Shown: positions 1 to 5,620 of the stretch, one piece after another
Numbering within the stretch: the stretch's first letter is position 1
Layout of the letters: the number at the start of each line of letters is the position of its first letter
Assembly (NCBI GenBank): GCA_002898975.1
Contig: BEID01000119.1
Span: 1-5,620, forward strand
Source: a bacterium HR27
Lineage (GTDB): Bacteria > Chloroflexota > Chloroflexia > Thermomicrobiales > Thermomicrobiaceae
DNA length: 5,620 bases
Direction of reading: 5' to 3'
Position numbers and translations under genes: made by a program
The notes under the pieces: model-generated
The model's database searches: none
What the model was told of the DNA's origin: nothing
Seen by the model: the letters and a program-made list of their open reading frames with translations, nothing else

Positions 1-1125
<1,125 letters not shown>

Positions 1126-1147
1126 GGGCGAGACCGGCGCAGAACAC

Positions 1148-1184
1148 GAGGGCGACCGGCTGCCTGCCGGCCGCCCTCTTCGTT
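1148..1184 (+). terminator. Hairpin terminator between convergent guaB and the repeat-protein gene
   Basis: The 13-base arms at 1148-1160 (GAGGGCGACCGGC) and 1166-1178 (GCCGGCCGCCCTC) pair at 12 of 13 positions around a 5-base loop, and are followed by TTCGTT. The U tract is short, as is common in high-GC genomes. The hairpin lies 22 bases after the guaB stop and 18 bases beyond the stop of the convergent minus-strand gene, so it may serve both. Read on the minus strand, the following bases (GTGTTCT) are a weak tract, so termination in that direction is less certain. Confidence 0.75.
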
Positions 1185-1197
1185 GGACTGGGCCTGC

Positions 1198-2991
1198 TCA
1201 GCCCGCGTGCGTTGGGATCTCTGGATGCCGCTGGCCATCCCAGGTGATTCCCCAGAAGTGCCAGCGGAACTCGCTCTCCAGTTCCTTCAAGGTTTGGGTC
1301 AAGGCAACCGCATTGGGACGTCCCCGGTCGTCGAACCACTGGCGGAGCGGTGCCGGGCCGGAGAAGGTCGTCGCATGCGTGGGGAACTCCGGATGGAGCT
1401 GACCATCCCAGGAGACACCACGCGCATGCCAGTTGAAACCCTCCACGAGCGTCCGGAGCGTCCGAGCGACGACGTCGGCTTTCATCGTGCCGTCCGGATT
1501 GAACCACGGACTTTCCGTCGGATTGGAGGACACGACGAAGCCCCAGGTCATGGTCAGGCTCCGGCCGTCAGCGTCGCGCGCTGTCGCCGTGACCCCGTAG
1601 GTACCGGGAGCGAGCGTCCGGGTCGCGAAGACCAGCCAGTGCCGGTCATCGTCACGCGAGAGCTCGACCGGCAGTGGCTGCCCGTTGAGCCGGAGTTCCA
1701 CGCTCGCGAGCGGCCGATCGGTGGACACTACTTCGACCGAGATCATGACCGGATCGGCCGGCGGCAACGTCGCGAAGTGCATCGGCGAACGGGTCACGAA
1801 CCGGAGTGTCGATGCGACGTCCGCGTGCGTCGGCATCTCGGGATGGTAGGCACCGTCCCACGAGATACCGAAGAAGTGCCAGCGGAACGCCTCGCTCAGC
1901 GCCCGGAGCGACGCCTCGATCTGCGTGCGGCGCGGCGTGCCGTCCGCTGCGAACCACCAGCCGTCGTTTGCGTTCGTCGACACGACGAACTGCCACTGGG
2001 CCGTGAACGTCCGGCCGAGCTCGTCGCTGGCGGTGGCACGGACGACGAAGAATCCAGGCTGAAGCGTCTGCTGGGCGCTCACAGTCATCCTGGTACGGTC
2101 ACCCGTCTCGCTGACAGCGAGTTCACGATCGTTCAGCCAGAGACGGACCGAGCGCACCCCACTCGGCGTTTCGGCCGTGACGGCGATCCGCACATTCCCA
2201 GGCGAGACGGTGCTCCATGGCTGCGGCGTCAGGTCGCGGAAGATCGGTCCTTCGGTCACCCCACCGCCGCGCGTCGCGACCACGCCGGTCGCCTCGAAGT
2301 TCCAGAACATGGTCAGCGTCGTGGAGCGGAAGAGCAGGGCATCGACCGCCCCTGACCAGCCAGCCCAACCGGAACCGAGGCAGCCCGCACCGATGCCGAG
2401 CCCGCCCTGGCCGTTCTCGGGCACCGCCAGGCGGGCTCCTGGAAACGCGGCGACGTACCTCGAGAGCGGGCCCGGCGCCTCGCGAAGGAGCCCACCGAGG
2501 CCCCGTTGCGACCACCAGCGGCCGCTGGTCGCCTCCCACTCTTGCCAGGTCAAGAACTCGACGCTCCCATTCAGTTCAGGTTGGTAGATCAGCCGGTCGT
2601 CAGCCACACCGTCATCGTTGAGATCGACATCGAGGAACAGGTGCGCCGCGACCGCTCCGCCACGCGACACGAAGGTCCAGTACCGGAGTTCTTGGAGGTT
2701 CGCCAGTGCCACGCCAGCGACACTGGGCTGGACGAGCTGTGACCAGATCCGCCCCTCGTTGACCGAAGCGACCGAAATCTGGAAGCTGCCGCTCCCGTGC
2801 ACCGGTAGAGCAGGACCAGCAACGAAGTCTTGCTCAGCGTATCCACCATCGCTCCCGCAGGCCTCGACGTACCCGCGCCAACCGGCGAGATCCTCCTGGG
2901 CCACGGCCGGCATGACCGGCACGGCCGAAGCGACGAGCAGCACGACCATCCAGAAAGACAGCCACAAACGCCTACCGGATCGCTGTCGCAT
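1198..2991 (-). CDS. Secreted Ig-like protein with three WH-WDG-HPE-PTHA repeats
   Basis: This predicted exported protein has 597 residues and no recognised enzyme domain. The ATG at 2991 is chosen because AAGGGGAGG lies just upstream and the protein then opens with a clean signal peptide: Arg-rich residues 1-8, a hydrophobic core at 9-24, and an AVA|QE cleavage site near 31. An in-frame GTG at 3033 would add 14 residues before it. Residues 32-240 form an N-terminal domain with an aspartate-rich calcium-type loop (121-132) and the only two mature cysteines (45 and 204), a possible disulfide. Ig-like beta domains lie at about 254-339 and 404-489. Each is followed by a 46-residue Trp/His-rich repeat (345-390, 495-540), and a third copy (551-596) ends the protein. 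No anchor, LPxTG motif or C-terminal membrane segment is present, so it is probably released or bound non-covalently to the envelope. It is monocistronic here and divergent from the operon at 3169. Its function is unknown; binding of a surface ligand is only inferred. Confidence 0.9.
   Translation of the reverse strand: MRQRSGRRLWLSFWMVVLLVASAVPVMPAVAQEDLAGWRGYVEACGSDGGYAEQDFVAGPALPVHGSGSFQISVASVNEGRIWSQLVQPSVAGVALANLQELRYWTFVSRGGAVAAHLFLDVDLNDDGVADDRLIYQPELNGSVEFLTWQEWEATSGRWWSQRGLGGLLREAPGPLSRYVAAFPGARLAVPENGQGGLGIGAGCLGSGWAGWSGAVDALLFRSTTLTMFWNFEATGVVATRGGGVTEGPIFRDLTPQPWSTVSPGNVRIAVTAETPSGVRSVRLWLNDRELAVSETGDRTRMTVSAQQTLQPGFFVVRATASDELGRTFTAQWQFVVSTNANDGWWFAADGTPRRTQIEASLRALSEAFRWHFFGISWDGAYHPEMPTHADVASTLRFVTRSPMHFATLPPADPVMISVEVVSTDRPLASVELRLNGQPLPVELSRDDDRHWLVFATRTLAPGTYGVTATARDADGRSLTMTWGFVVSSNPTESPWFNPDGTMKADVVARTLRTLVEGFNWHARGVSWDGQLHPEFPTHATTFSGPAPLRQWFDDRGRPNAVALTQTLKELESEFRWHFWGITWDGQRHPEIPTHAG
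1204..1341 (-). repeat. 46-residue Trp/His repeat, copy C (C-terminal)
   Basis: Residues 551-596 of the secreted protein. This copy follows copy B after only 10 residues, without an intervening Ig-like domain, and ends one residue before the stop. It shares 19 invariant positions with copies A and B, including the WH, WDG, HPE and PTHA blocks. At DNA level, a 17-base stretch (1254-1270) is identical to 1872-1888 in copy A. Confidence 0.9.
1372..1509 (-). repeat. 46-residue Trp/His repeat, copy B
   Basis: Residues 495-540 of the secreted protein, directly after the second Ig-like domain. It aligns without gaps to copies A and C. It differs from both in the block after WH (Ala-Arg in place of Phe-Phe or Phe-Trp) but keeps the WDG, HPE and PTHA blocks. 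Confidence 0.9.
1822..1959 (-). repeat. 46-residue Trp/His repeat, copy A
   Basis: Residues 345-390 of the secreted protein, directly after the first Ig-like domain and starting exactly 150 residues before copy B. The Ig-like domain plus this motif therefore forms a duplicated unit of 150 residues. Confidence 0.9.
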
Positions 2992-3057
2992 GGGGCCCTC
3001 CCCTTCCTGCGTGGGCGCGACCGCAGCTGCCACGCCCGGTCGAATGGGTCTGCCGGT

Positions 3058-3086
3058 AGCCTAGCCGACGGCGCGCCAGCGTGCAA
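3058..3086 (-). promoter_or_regulatory. Putative promoter of the secreted repeat protein
   Basis: On the minus strand, TTGCAC (3081-3086) and TAGGCT (3058-3063) are separated by 17 bases, resembling a primary-sigma -35/-10 pair. It points toward the ATG at 2991 and would leave a leader of about 60 bases. The -10 match is weak (three of six), so this is a candidate only. Confidence 0.4.
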
Positions 3087-3097
3087 GCCTTCGTTTC

Positions 3098-3126
3098 TTG
3101 CCTATATCGCGATATCGTGATATCCT
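3098..3126 (+). promoter_or_regulatory. Putative promoter of the rightward five-gene operon
   Basis: TTGCCT (3098-3103) and TATCCT (3121-3126) lie 17 bases apart, each matching four of six positions of the primary-sigma consensus. This is the most AT-rich stretch of the intergenic region. The spacer is almost wholly filled by the ATATC repeats described separately, so a regulator bound there would block or reshape polymerase binding. Confidence 0.55.
3104..3124. promoter_or_regulatory. Candidate operator: three ATATC repeats at 8-bp spacing
   Basis: ATATC occurs at 3104-3108, 3112-3116 and 3120-3124, separated by GCG and GTG. The first two copies form a perfect 12-bp palindrome, ATATCGCGATAT (3104-3115). 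The last two form the near-palindrome ATATCGTGATAT (3112-3123). Overlapping dyads between a -35 and a -10 are typical of repressor sites of small winged-helix regulators such as the PadR or GntR type; which family acts here cannot be told, and no regulator gene is in the window. Confidence 0.55.
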
Positions 3127-3133
3127 TCTAGTA

Positions 3134-3150
3134 CGTGCCGAAACGGCACG
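3134..3150 (+). promoter_or_regulatory. Leader hairpin upstream of the first operon gene
   Basis: CGTGCCG (3134-3140) and CGGCACG (3144-3150) are perfect 7-bp arms around an AAA loop. The hairpin starts about 8 bases after the putative -10, so it would form at or near the 5' end of the transcript, five bases before the GGAGGTGAT ribosome binding site. It has no U tract and is not a terminator. It may stabilise the mRNA 5' end, or be a DNA-level dyad. Confidence 0.5.
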
Positions 3151-3168
3151 CAAGTGGAGGTGATACCC

Positions 3169-3354
3169 ATGCGGACGATCGAGCGGATTCTGCGAATCCT
3201 GCGCCGAAACGAGACGCCGGTCACTGACCCGACGTTCGCGACCTACTACAGCATGCTGGTCAGCGAAGCCGGCAGCGGCGTTCCGACGGTCGAGGAGGCC
3301 CGACGCGATTTTGAGTCTGTCCGTCGGCTCATCGATCGCGCCTTCGTCGCCTGA
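3169..3354 (+). CDS. Small 61-residue protein, unknown function
   Basis: I recognise no family. The ATG at 3169 is preceded, four bases away, by GGAGGTGAT (3156-3164), a near-perfect match to the 16S anti-Shine-Dalgarno sequence. The earlier in-frame GTG at 3154 lies at the edge of that site and is rejected. The product starts with an amphipathic basic helix (RTIERILRILRRN, residues 2-14), followed by a middle segment with TYYSML (25-30) and a C-terminal charged helix (EEARRDFESVRRLIDRAF, about 42-59). It has no signal peptide, membrane segment or cysteine, so it is probably cytosolic and helical. It is the first gene after the putative promoter and the next gene starts 65 bases after its stop. 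The excellent ribosome binding site and conventional codon use support a real gene. A role as a small partner or regulatory protein is possible but not shown. Confidence 0.75.
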   Translation: MRTIERILRILRRNETPVTDPTFATYYSMLVSEAGSGVPTVEEARRDFESVRRLIDRAFVA

Positions 3355-3367
3355 CGCCTTGTCATGC

Positions 3368-3416
3368 GGCCTCCCCTCGCCGATACTGAGAGCGGCCAGC
3401 GCCATGAGGGGAGGCC
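3368..3416 (+). promoter_or_regulatory. RBS-sequestering inverted repeat between the two small genes
   Basis: GGCCTCCCCTC (3368-3378) and GAGGGGAGGCC (3406-3416) are perfect 11-bp complements around a 27-base loop. The right arm contains the whole Shine-Dalgarno sequence of the next gene (GAGGGGAGG, 3406-3414), and the stem ends three bases before its GTG start. The left arm begins 13 bases after the upstream stop, so a ribosome terminating at 3352 would just reach it. There is no U tract, so this is not an intrinsic terminator. Control of translation of the downstream genes is inferred. Confidence 0.65.
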
Positions 3417-3419
3417 AGC

Positions 3420-3611
3420 GTGGCATACCTCGACCGCGAACGACTCGTCGAACTGCTCCTGCGCGATCTCGATCGCGAGGTCGAGCGTCATCCTGAACTC
3501 CGCTCCTTCGCCGAGCGCGTCGCTGAAACGATCCTGGCGGCACTCGCCGCTCACGAGCGACGACTACATCAGGTCAGCGCGGAGTTCGGAGAGGAGGAGC
3601 GGAACGGATGA
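3420..3611 (+). CDS. Small 63-residue charged helical protein, unknown function
   Basis: I recognise no family. The GTG at 3420 follows GAGGGGAGG with a 5-base gap, which decides this start. The stop overlaps the next gene's ATG as ATGA (3608-3611), so translation of the oxidoreductase gene is likely coupled to this one. The product is almost entirely predicted helix, rich in Glu, Arg, Asp and Leu. Residues 1-25 have heptad-like spacing of hydrophobics (LVELLLRDLDREV). A second helix (about 27-55, SFAERVAETILAALAAHERRL) has a hydrophobic stripe. It has no cysteine, signal peptide or membrane segment. A dimerising or partner-binding helical hairpin is a fair structural guess. Its only ribosome binding site lies in the right arm of the inverted repeat at 3368-3416, so expression is probably conditional or depends on translation of the upstream small gene. 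Confidence 0.75.
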   Translation: MAYLDRERLVELLLRDLDREVERHPELRSFAERVAETILAALAAHERRLHQVSAEFGEEERNG

Positions 3612-4516
3612 CGCAGGTGCTCACGCCAATTCGTTTCGGCATCGGAACGGGAAACCGCCGTCCCTTCCCTGAACTCCTCCGCCAATGGCGGTGGATCGAG
3701 GAACTCGGTTTCGATACGGCCTGGGTCGTCGATCACTTCATGGCGGCTGATAACGAAGACGCCCCCTACTTCGAGGCCTGGTCCTTGATCGCTGCGCTCG
3801 GCGTGCAGACCCAGCGCGTGCGCTTCGGTGTCCTGGTGAGCGGCAACACCTATCGCAATCCCGGGTTGCTCGCCAAGATGGCCGTGACGATCGACCACGC
3901 GACGAACGGACGCGTCGAACTCGGGATCGGCGCCGGCTGGTGGGAGCGCGAGCACCGCGCCTACTCTTTCCCGTTCCCGAGCGCGAGCGACCGCATCGCC
4001 ATGCTCGAGGAAGCGATCCAGGTCATCGACCGCCTGCAGCGGGAACGGCGGGTCACCTTCCGTGGTCGCTTCTACCACTTCGAGGACACACCGTTCGAGC
4101 CCAAGCCGGTGCAGCAGCCGCGTATCCCGTTGATCGTCGGTGCCTTCAAGCCACGCATGCTCCGCCTGGCGGCCCGTTACGCCGACATCTGGAATACGCG
4201 CGGTGAGCCCGAGGAGGTCGGACCGCTCGCCGACTTCGTCCGGCGCGCCGCACGTGAGGCCGGCAGGGATCCAGCCACGCTACGCTGCTCGGTCTTCACC
4301 TGGCGGCCTCCCTTCGAGAGCATCGATCAGTTCCGGCGTACCGCTCTGGCCTACCTGGAACGCGGCTTCACCGATCTCGTCTTCCCGATGCCGCCGGAAT
4401 CGCAGTGGTCCGTGCTGGAGCGCTGCGCGCGCGAGGTGATTCCGGAATTGCGGGAACAGGCAGCACGCGGCTGGCTCAGATCCGCAGAACCGATCGACGG
4501 AGGTGGAACACCATGA
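3608..4516 (+). CDS. LLM-class flavin/F420-dependent oxidoreductase
   Basis: This 302-residue protein belongs to the bacterial luciferase-like superfamily, single TIM-barrel enzymes that use reduced FMN or coenzyme F420 to oxidise or reduce varied small substrates. It starts with IRFGIGTG (residues 8-15) and has WVVDHF (39-44), the conserved RNP segment (83-85), and the superfamily signature DHATNGRVELGIGAGWWEREH (about 96-116). Later segments are RGRFYHFEDTPFEPKP (about 152-167), and PLIVGAFKPRMLRLAARYADIWN (about 174-196), which normally contacts the cofactor phosphate. The length is normal for the family. The pattern suits the F420-dependent branch common in Actinobacteria and Chloroflexota, but cofactor and substrate cannot be fixed from sequence. 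GAGGAGGAG (3591-3599) is its ribosome binding site. It overlaps its neighbours by four bases at both ends (ATGA), so it is translationally coupled within the operon. Confidence 0.92.
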   Translation: MTQVLTPIRFGIGTGNRRPFPELLRQWRWIEELGFDTAWVVDHFMAADNEDAPYFEAWSLIAALGVQTQRVRFGVLVSGNTYRNPGLLAKMAVTIDHATNGRVELGIGAGWWEREHRAYSFPFPSASDRIAMLEEAIQVIDRLQRERRVTFRGRFYHFEDTPFEPKPVQQPRIPLIVGAFKPRMLRLAARYADIWNTRGEPEEVGPLADFVRRAAREAGRDPATLRCSVFTWRPPFESIDQFRRTALAYLERGFTDLVFPMPPESQWSVLERCAREVIPELREQAARGWLRSAEPIDGGGTP

Positions 4517-5115
4517 CGCTGGTAGCGGAGCGGTGGGAACAGGCGATGACGCCTGAGGACTACATCGCTTCGATGCAACAGTACCGCGAGGAGTTCGAGG
4601 CCAACATCGCCCGGACGCGTGTCATGCCGGGCGACTGGGCAGCCTTCGGGCAGGAGCCACTCGCGATCCTGGTCATCACCGAGGACTGGTGCCCCGATTC
4701 CGTTCAGTTCGTTCCGATGGTAATCGCGCTGGCCAGGCGCATCCCGACTATCGAAGTCCGCATCCTCCGACGGAGCGAGCACCAGGATCTCGCTGATCGT
4801 TACCGGCGGCCCGATGGGTCCCAGGCGATCCCGACGTTCGTCGTCCTCGATGCCGACCTACAGGAACTCGGCTTTCTCGTCGAGCGACCAGAGCGAGCGG
4901 ACGAAGAACTGCGCGAAGCACTGGCGACCTTCGCCCGCGAGCACCCCGAACTCCAGGGAGTCGACCGGCCCTGGTCGGAGATGCCACCGGACACGCGACT
5001 GGCCGTACGAGCGTTCCTCAAGGAGTGGCGTGACCAGCAGTTCGATCGCTGGACACGCTACCTGTTCGAAGACCTCGCCGAGATCGCCAAGTCGGCCCGC
5101 GCACGCGCATCCTGA
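4513..5115 (+). CDS. Thioredoxin-fold protein with a CxxS motif (Thioredoxin_9-like)
   Basis: This 200-residue cytosolic protein has a thioredoxin core at about 45-145. The active-site helix begins TEDWCPDSVQF, with Cys60 and Ser63 in place of the usual CxxC, and the cis-proline segment is QAIPTFVVLD (Pro107). A single-Cys WCxDS motif followed by a short R-rich strand (VRILRR) and IPTFVFLD is what I recall of the Thioredoxin_9 family, often annotated simply as thioredoxin family protein. Residues 1-44 form an N-terminal helical extension (PEDYIASMQQYREEFEANI), and 150-200 a C-terminal helical tail with several Trp. Cys60 is the only cysteine, so dithiol disulfide reduction is not possible alone; monothiol chemistry, mixed disulfides or a non-redox role are open. 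The ATG at 4513 overlaps the oxidoreductase stop (ATGA) and follows GGAGGTGG by six bases; an upstream frame opening from 4405 lacks this support. Coupling to the oxidoreductase suggests a joint redox process. Confidence 0.9.
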   Translation: MTLVAERWEQAMTPEDYIASMQQYREEFEANIARTRVMPGDWAAFGQEPLAILVITEDWCPDSVQFVPMVIALARRIPTIEVRILRRSEHQDLADRYRRPDGSQAIPTFVVLDADLQELGFLVERPERADEELREALATFAREHPELQGVDRPWSEMPPDTRLAVRAFLKEWRDQQFDRWTRYLFEDLAEIAKSARARAS

Positions 5116-5147
5116 CGACCGGCGAGGTTGCAGAAAGGACGTGACCG

Positions 5148-5620
5148 ATGCACGAGTCCGATCGCCCCGGCATCCACCCGACCGTCCATCGGCAACCGGG
5201 TGGGAACGTGCCGACCGAAGCGACTGCGGTCCGCGATCTGCATGTCGATCGTGTCGAAGGGCAAACCATCATCGTCGAAGGGAGCCGGGTCGACCAGCTC
5301 ACCGGACAGCGTGTCACGCTCGAGCGCTCGAACGCGCAACGGGTCGAAGGGCGGAGCGTGCAGGCGGACCGGAGCGCCATCCGACACCTCGAAGCCGAAC
5401 GCGCCGTCGCCTTGCGCAGCGCGCTCGCTGTTGTGCGTGTGCGGGAGCTGCGTGCTGCCCGCGCTCGGATCGGCCTGCTCCGCGCGGATAGGGTCGAGAT
5501 CGAGCAGGGGAACGTGGCGATCGCGCTGGTCCGCGACCTCGCCGGTCCCGCGTTGCTGCGCGTTCCCCTGGGCTTCCTGCTCGCGTTCGCTGGCGGTATC
5601 CTGGCCGGACTCGCTCTTTC
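5148..5620 (+). CDS. Repetitive solenoid-like protein with C-terminal membrane segment, 3'-truncated
   Basis: The frame is open from an ATG at 5148 to the window edge (157 codons) without a stop, so the C-terminus is missing. AAAGGA (5134-5139) is the ribosome binding site, and the start lies 32 bases after the previous stop, so it probably belongs to the same operon. Residues 1-24 are hydrophilic. Residues 25-130 are a run of short imperfect repeats of alternating Val/Leu/Ile with charged and polar residues (RDLHVDRVEGQTIIVEGSRV, LTGQRVTLERSNAQRVEG, LRADRVEIEQGNVAI), about 18-20 residues per pair of strands. This is typical of beta-solenoid proteins resembling bactofilin-like scaffolds. Residues 135-157 are a hydrophobic glycine-containing segment (PLGFLLAFAGGILAGLAL), probably a transmembrane helix. 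There is no N-terminal signal peptide, so the repeats may stay cytosolic and tail-anchored. I do not recognise a named family; a scaffold role at the membrane is inferred. Confidence 0.8.
   Translation, partial: MHESDRPGIHPTVHRQPGGNVPTEATAVRDLHVDRVEGQTIIVEGSRVDQLTGQRVTLERSNAQRVEGRSVQADRSAIRHLEAERAVALRSALAVVRVRELRAARARIGLLRADRVEIEQGNVAIALVRDLAGPALLRVPLGFLLAFAGGILAGLAL

Noticed and set aside
1183..2355. Long plus-strand open frame (390 codons) opposite the secreted repeat protein
   Set aside because: It is rich in Arg, His and Pro with no domain, signal or ribosome binding site, and is explained as the antisense shadow of a high-GC gene. The minus-strand frame has a signal peptide, an RBS and internal protein repeats.
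3368..3416. Intrinsic terminator between the two small genes
   Set aside because: The stem is strong but is followed by AGCGTGGC rather than a U tract, and the genes after it are tightly coupled, so RBS masking explains it better.
3061..3554. Minus-strand open frames across the two small genes and the operon promoter
   Set aside because: They have Arg/Ser/Ala-rich composition without motifs, run through the promoter and hairpin region, and oppose two plus-strand genes with good ribosome binding sites.
3569..4078. Minus-strand open frame of 169 codons opposite the oxidoreductase gene
   Set aside because: The plus strand carries the conserved LLM-family signature across the whole interval; the minus frame is a codon-bias shadow.
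4405..4512. Upstream extension of the thioredoxin-like gene by 36 codons
   Set aside because: The extension overlaps the conserved C-terminus of the oxidoreductase gene. GGAGGTGG and the ATGA overlap clearly favour the start at 4513.
5018..5387. Two minus-strand open frames opposite the solenoid gene
   Set aside because: They are low-complexity Arg/Ser/Asp-rich shadows. The plus-strand frame from 5148 has an RBS, periodic repeats and a membrane segment, and stays open to the window end.
4814..5491. Plus-strand open frame of 225 codons spanning the end of the thioredoxin-like gene and the next gene
   Set aside because: It is Ser/Arg-rich and out of frame with both supported genes, and it has no suitable ribosome binding site or domain.

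Overview
The window is GC-rich, with compact gene spacing, strong GGAGG-type ribosome binding sites and many GATCG-type codons. A large LLM-class (F420/flavin) oxidoreductase family member sits beside lineage-restricted small and secreted proteins. This suits a high-GC member of Chloroflexota, perhaps class Thermomicrobia, but that is a judgement from gene style and not a proven placement. Only guaB is a universal housekeeping gene; the rest looks accessory or lineage-specific.

Layout. Positions 1-1125 (+) hold the 3' three quarters of guaB (IMP dehydrogenase), whose start lies left of the window. A GC-rich hairpin terminator (1148-1180) separates it from a convergent gene. Positions 1198-2991 (-) encode a secreted 597-residue protein: signal peptide, N-terminal domain with a DxDxNxDG calcium-type loop, two Ig-like domains, and three gap-free copies of a 46-residue Trp/His-rich motif (WHxxGxxWDG...HPExPTHA) that I do not recognise. 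Positions 2992-3168 are a divergent control region with a promoter-like sequence in each direction. The rightward promoter carries three ATATC repeats at 8-bp spacing within its spacer and -10 region.

From 3169 to the right edge runs an apparent rightward operon of five genes: a 61-residue protein, a 63-residue charged helical protein, an LLM-class oxidoreductase, a thioredoxin-fold protein with a CxxS motif, and a repetitive, probably solenoid protein with a C-terminal membrane segment, cut off by the window end. Genes two to four are joined by ATGA stop/start overlaps. A perfect 11-bp inverted repeat between the first two genes would hide the whole Shine-Dalgarno sequence of the second.

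How the genes work together. guaB serves GTP synthesis and looks unrelated to the rest. The five-gene set appears co-transcribed under one dyad-type operator, and expression of its second to fourth genes probably depends on opening the RBS-masking hairpin. A redox theme (flavin/F420 oxidoreductase plus thioredoxin-fold protein) is suggested, but the substrate is unknown. The divergent secreted repeat protein may share the control region without necessarily sharing a function.
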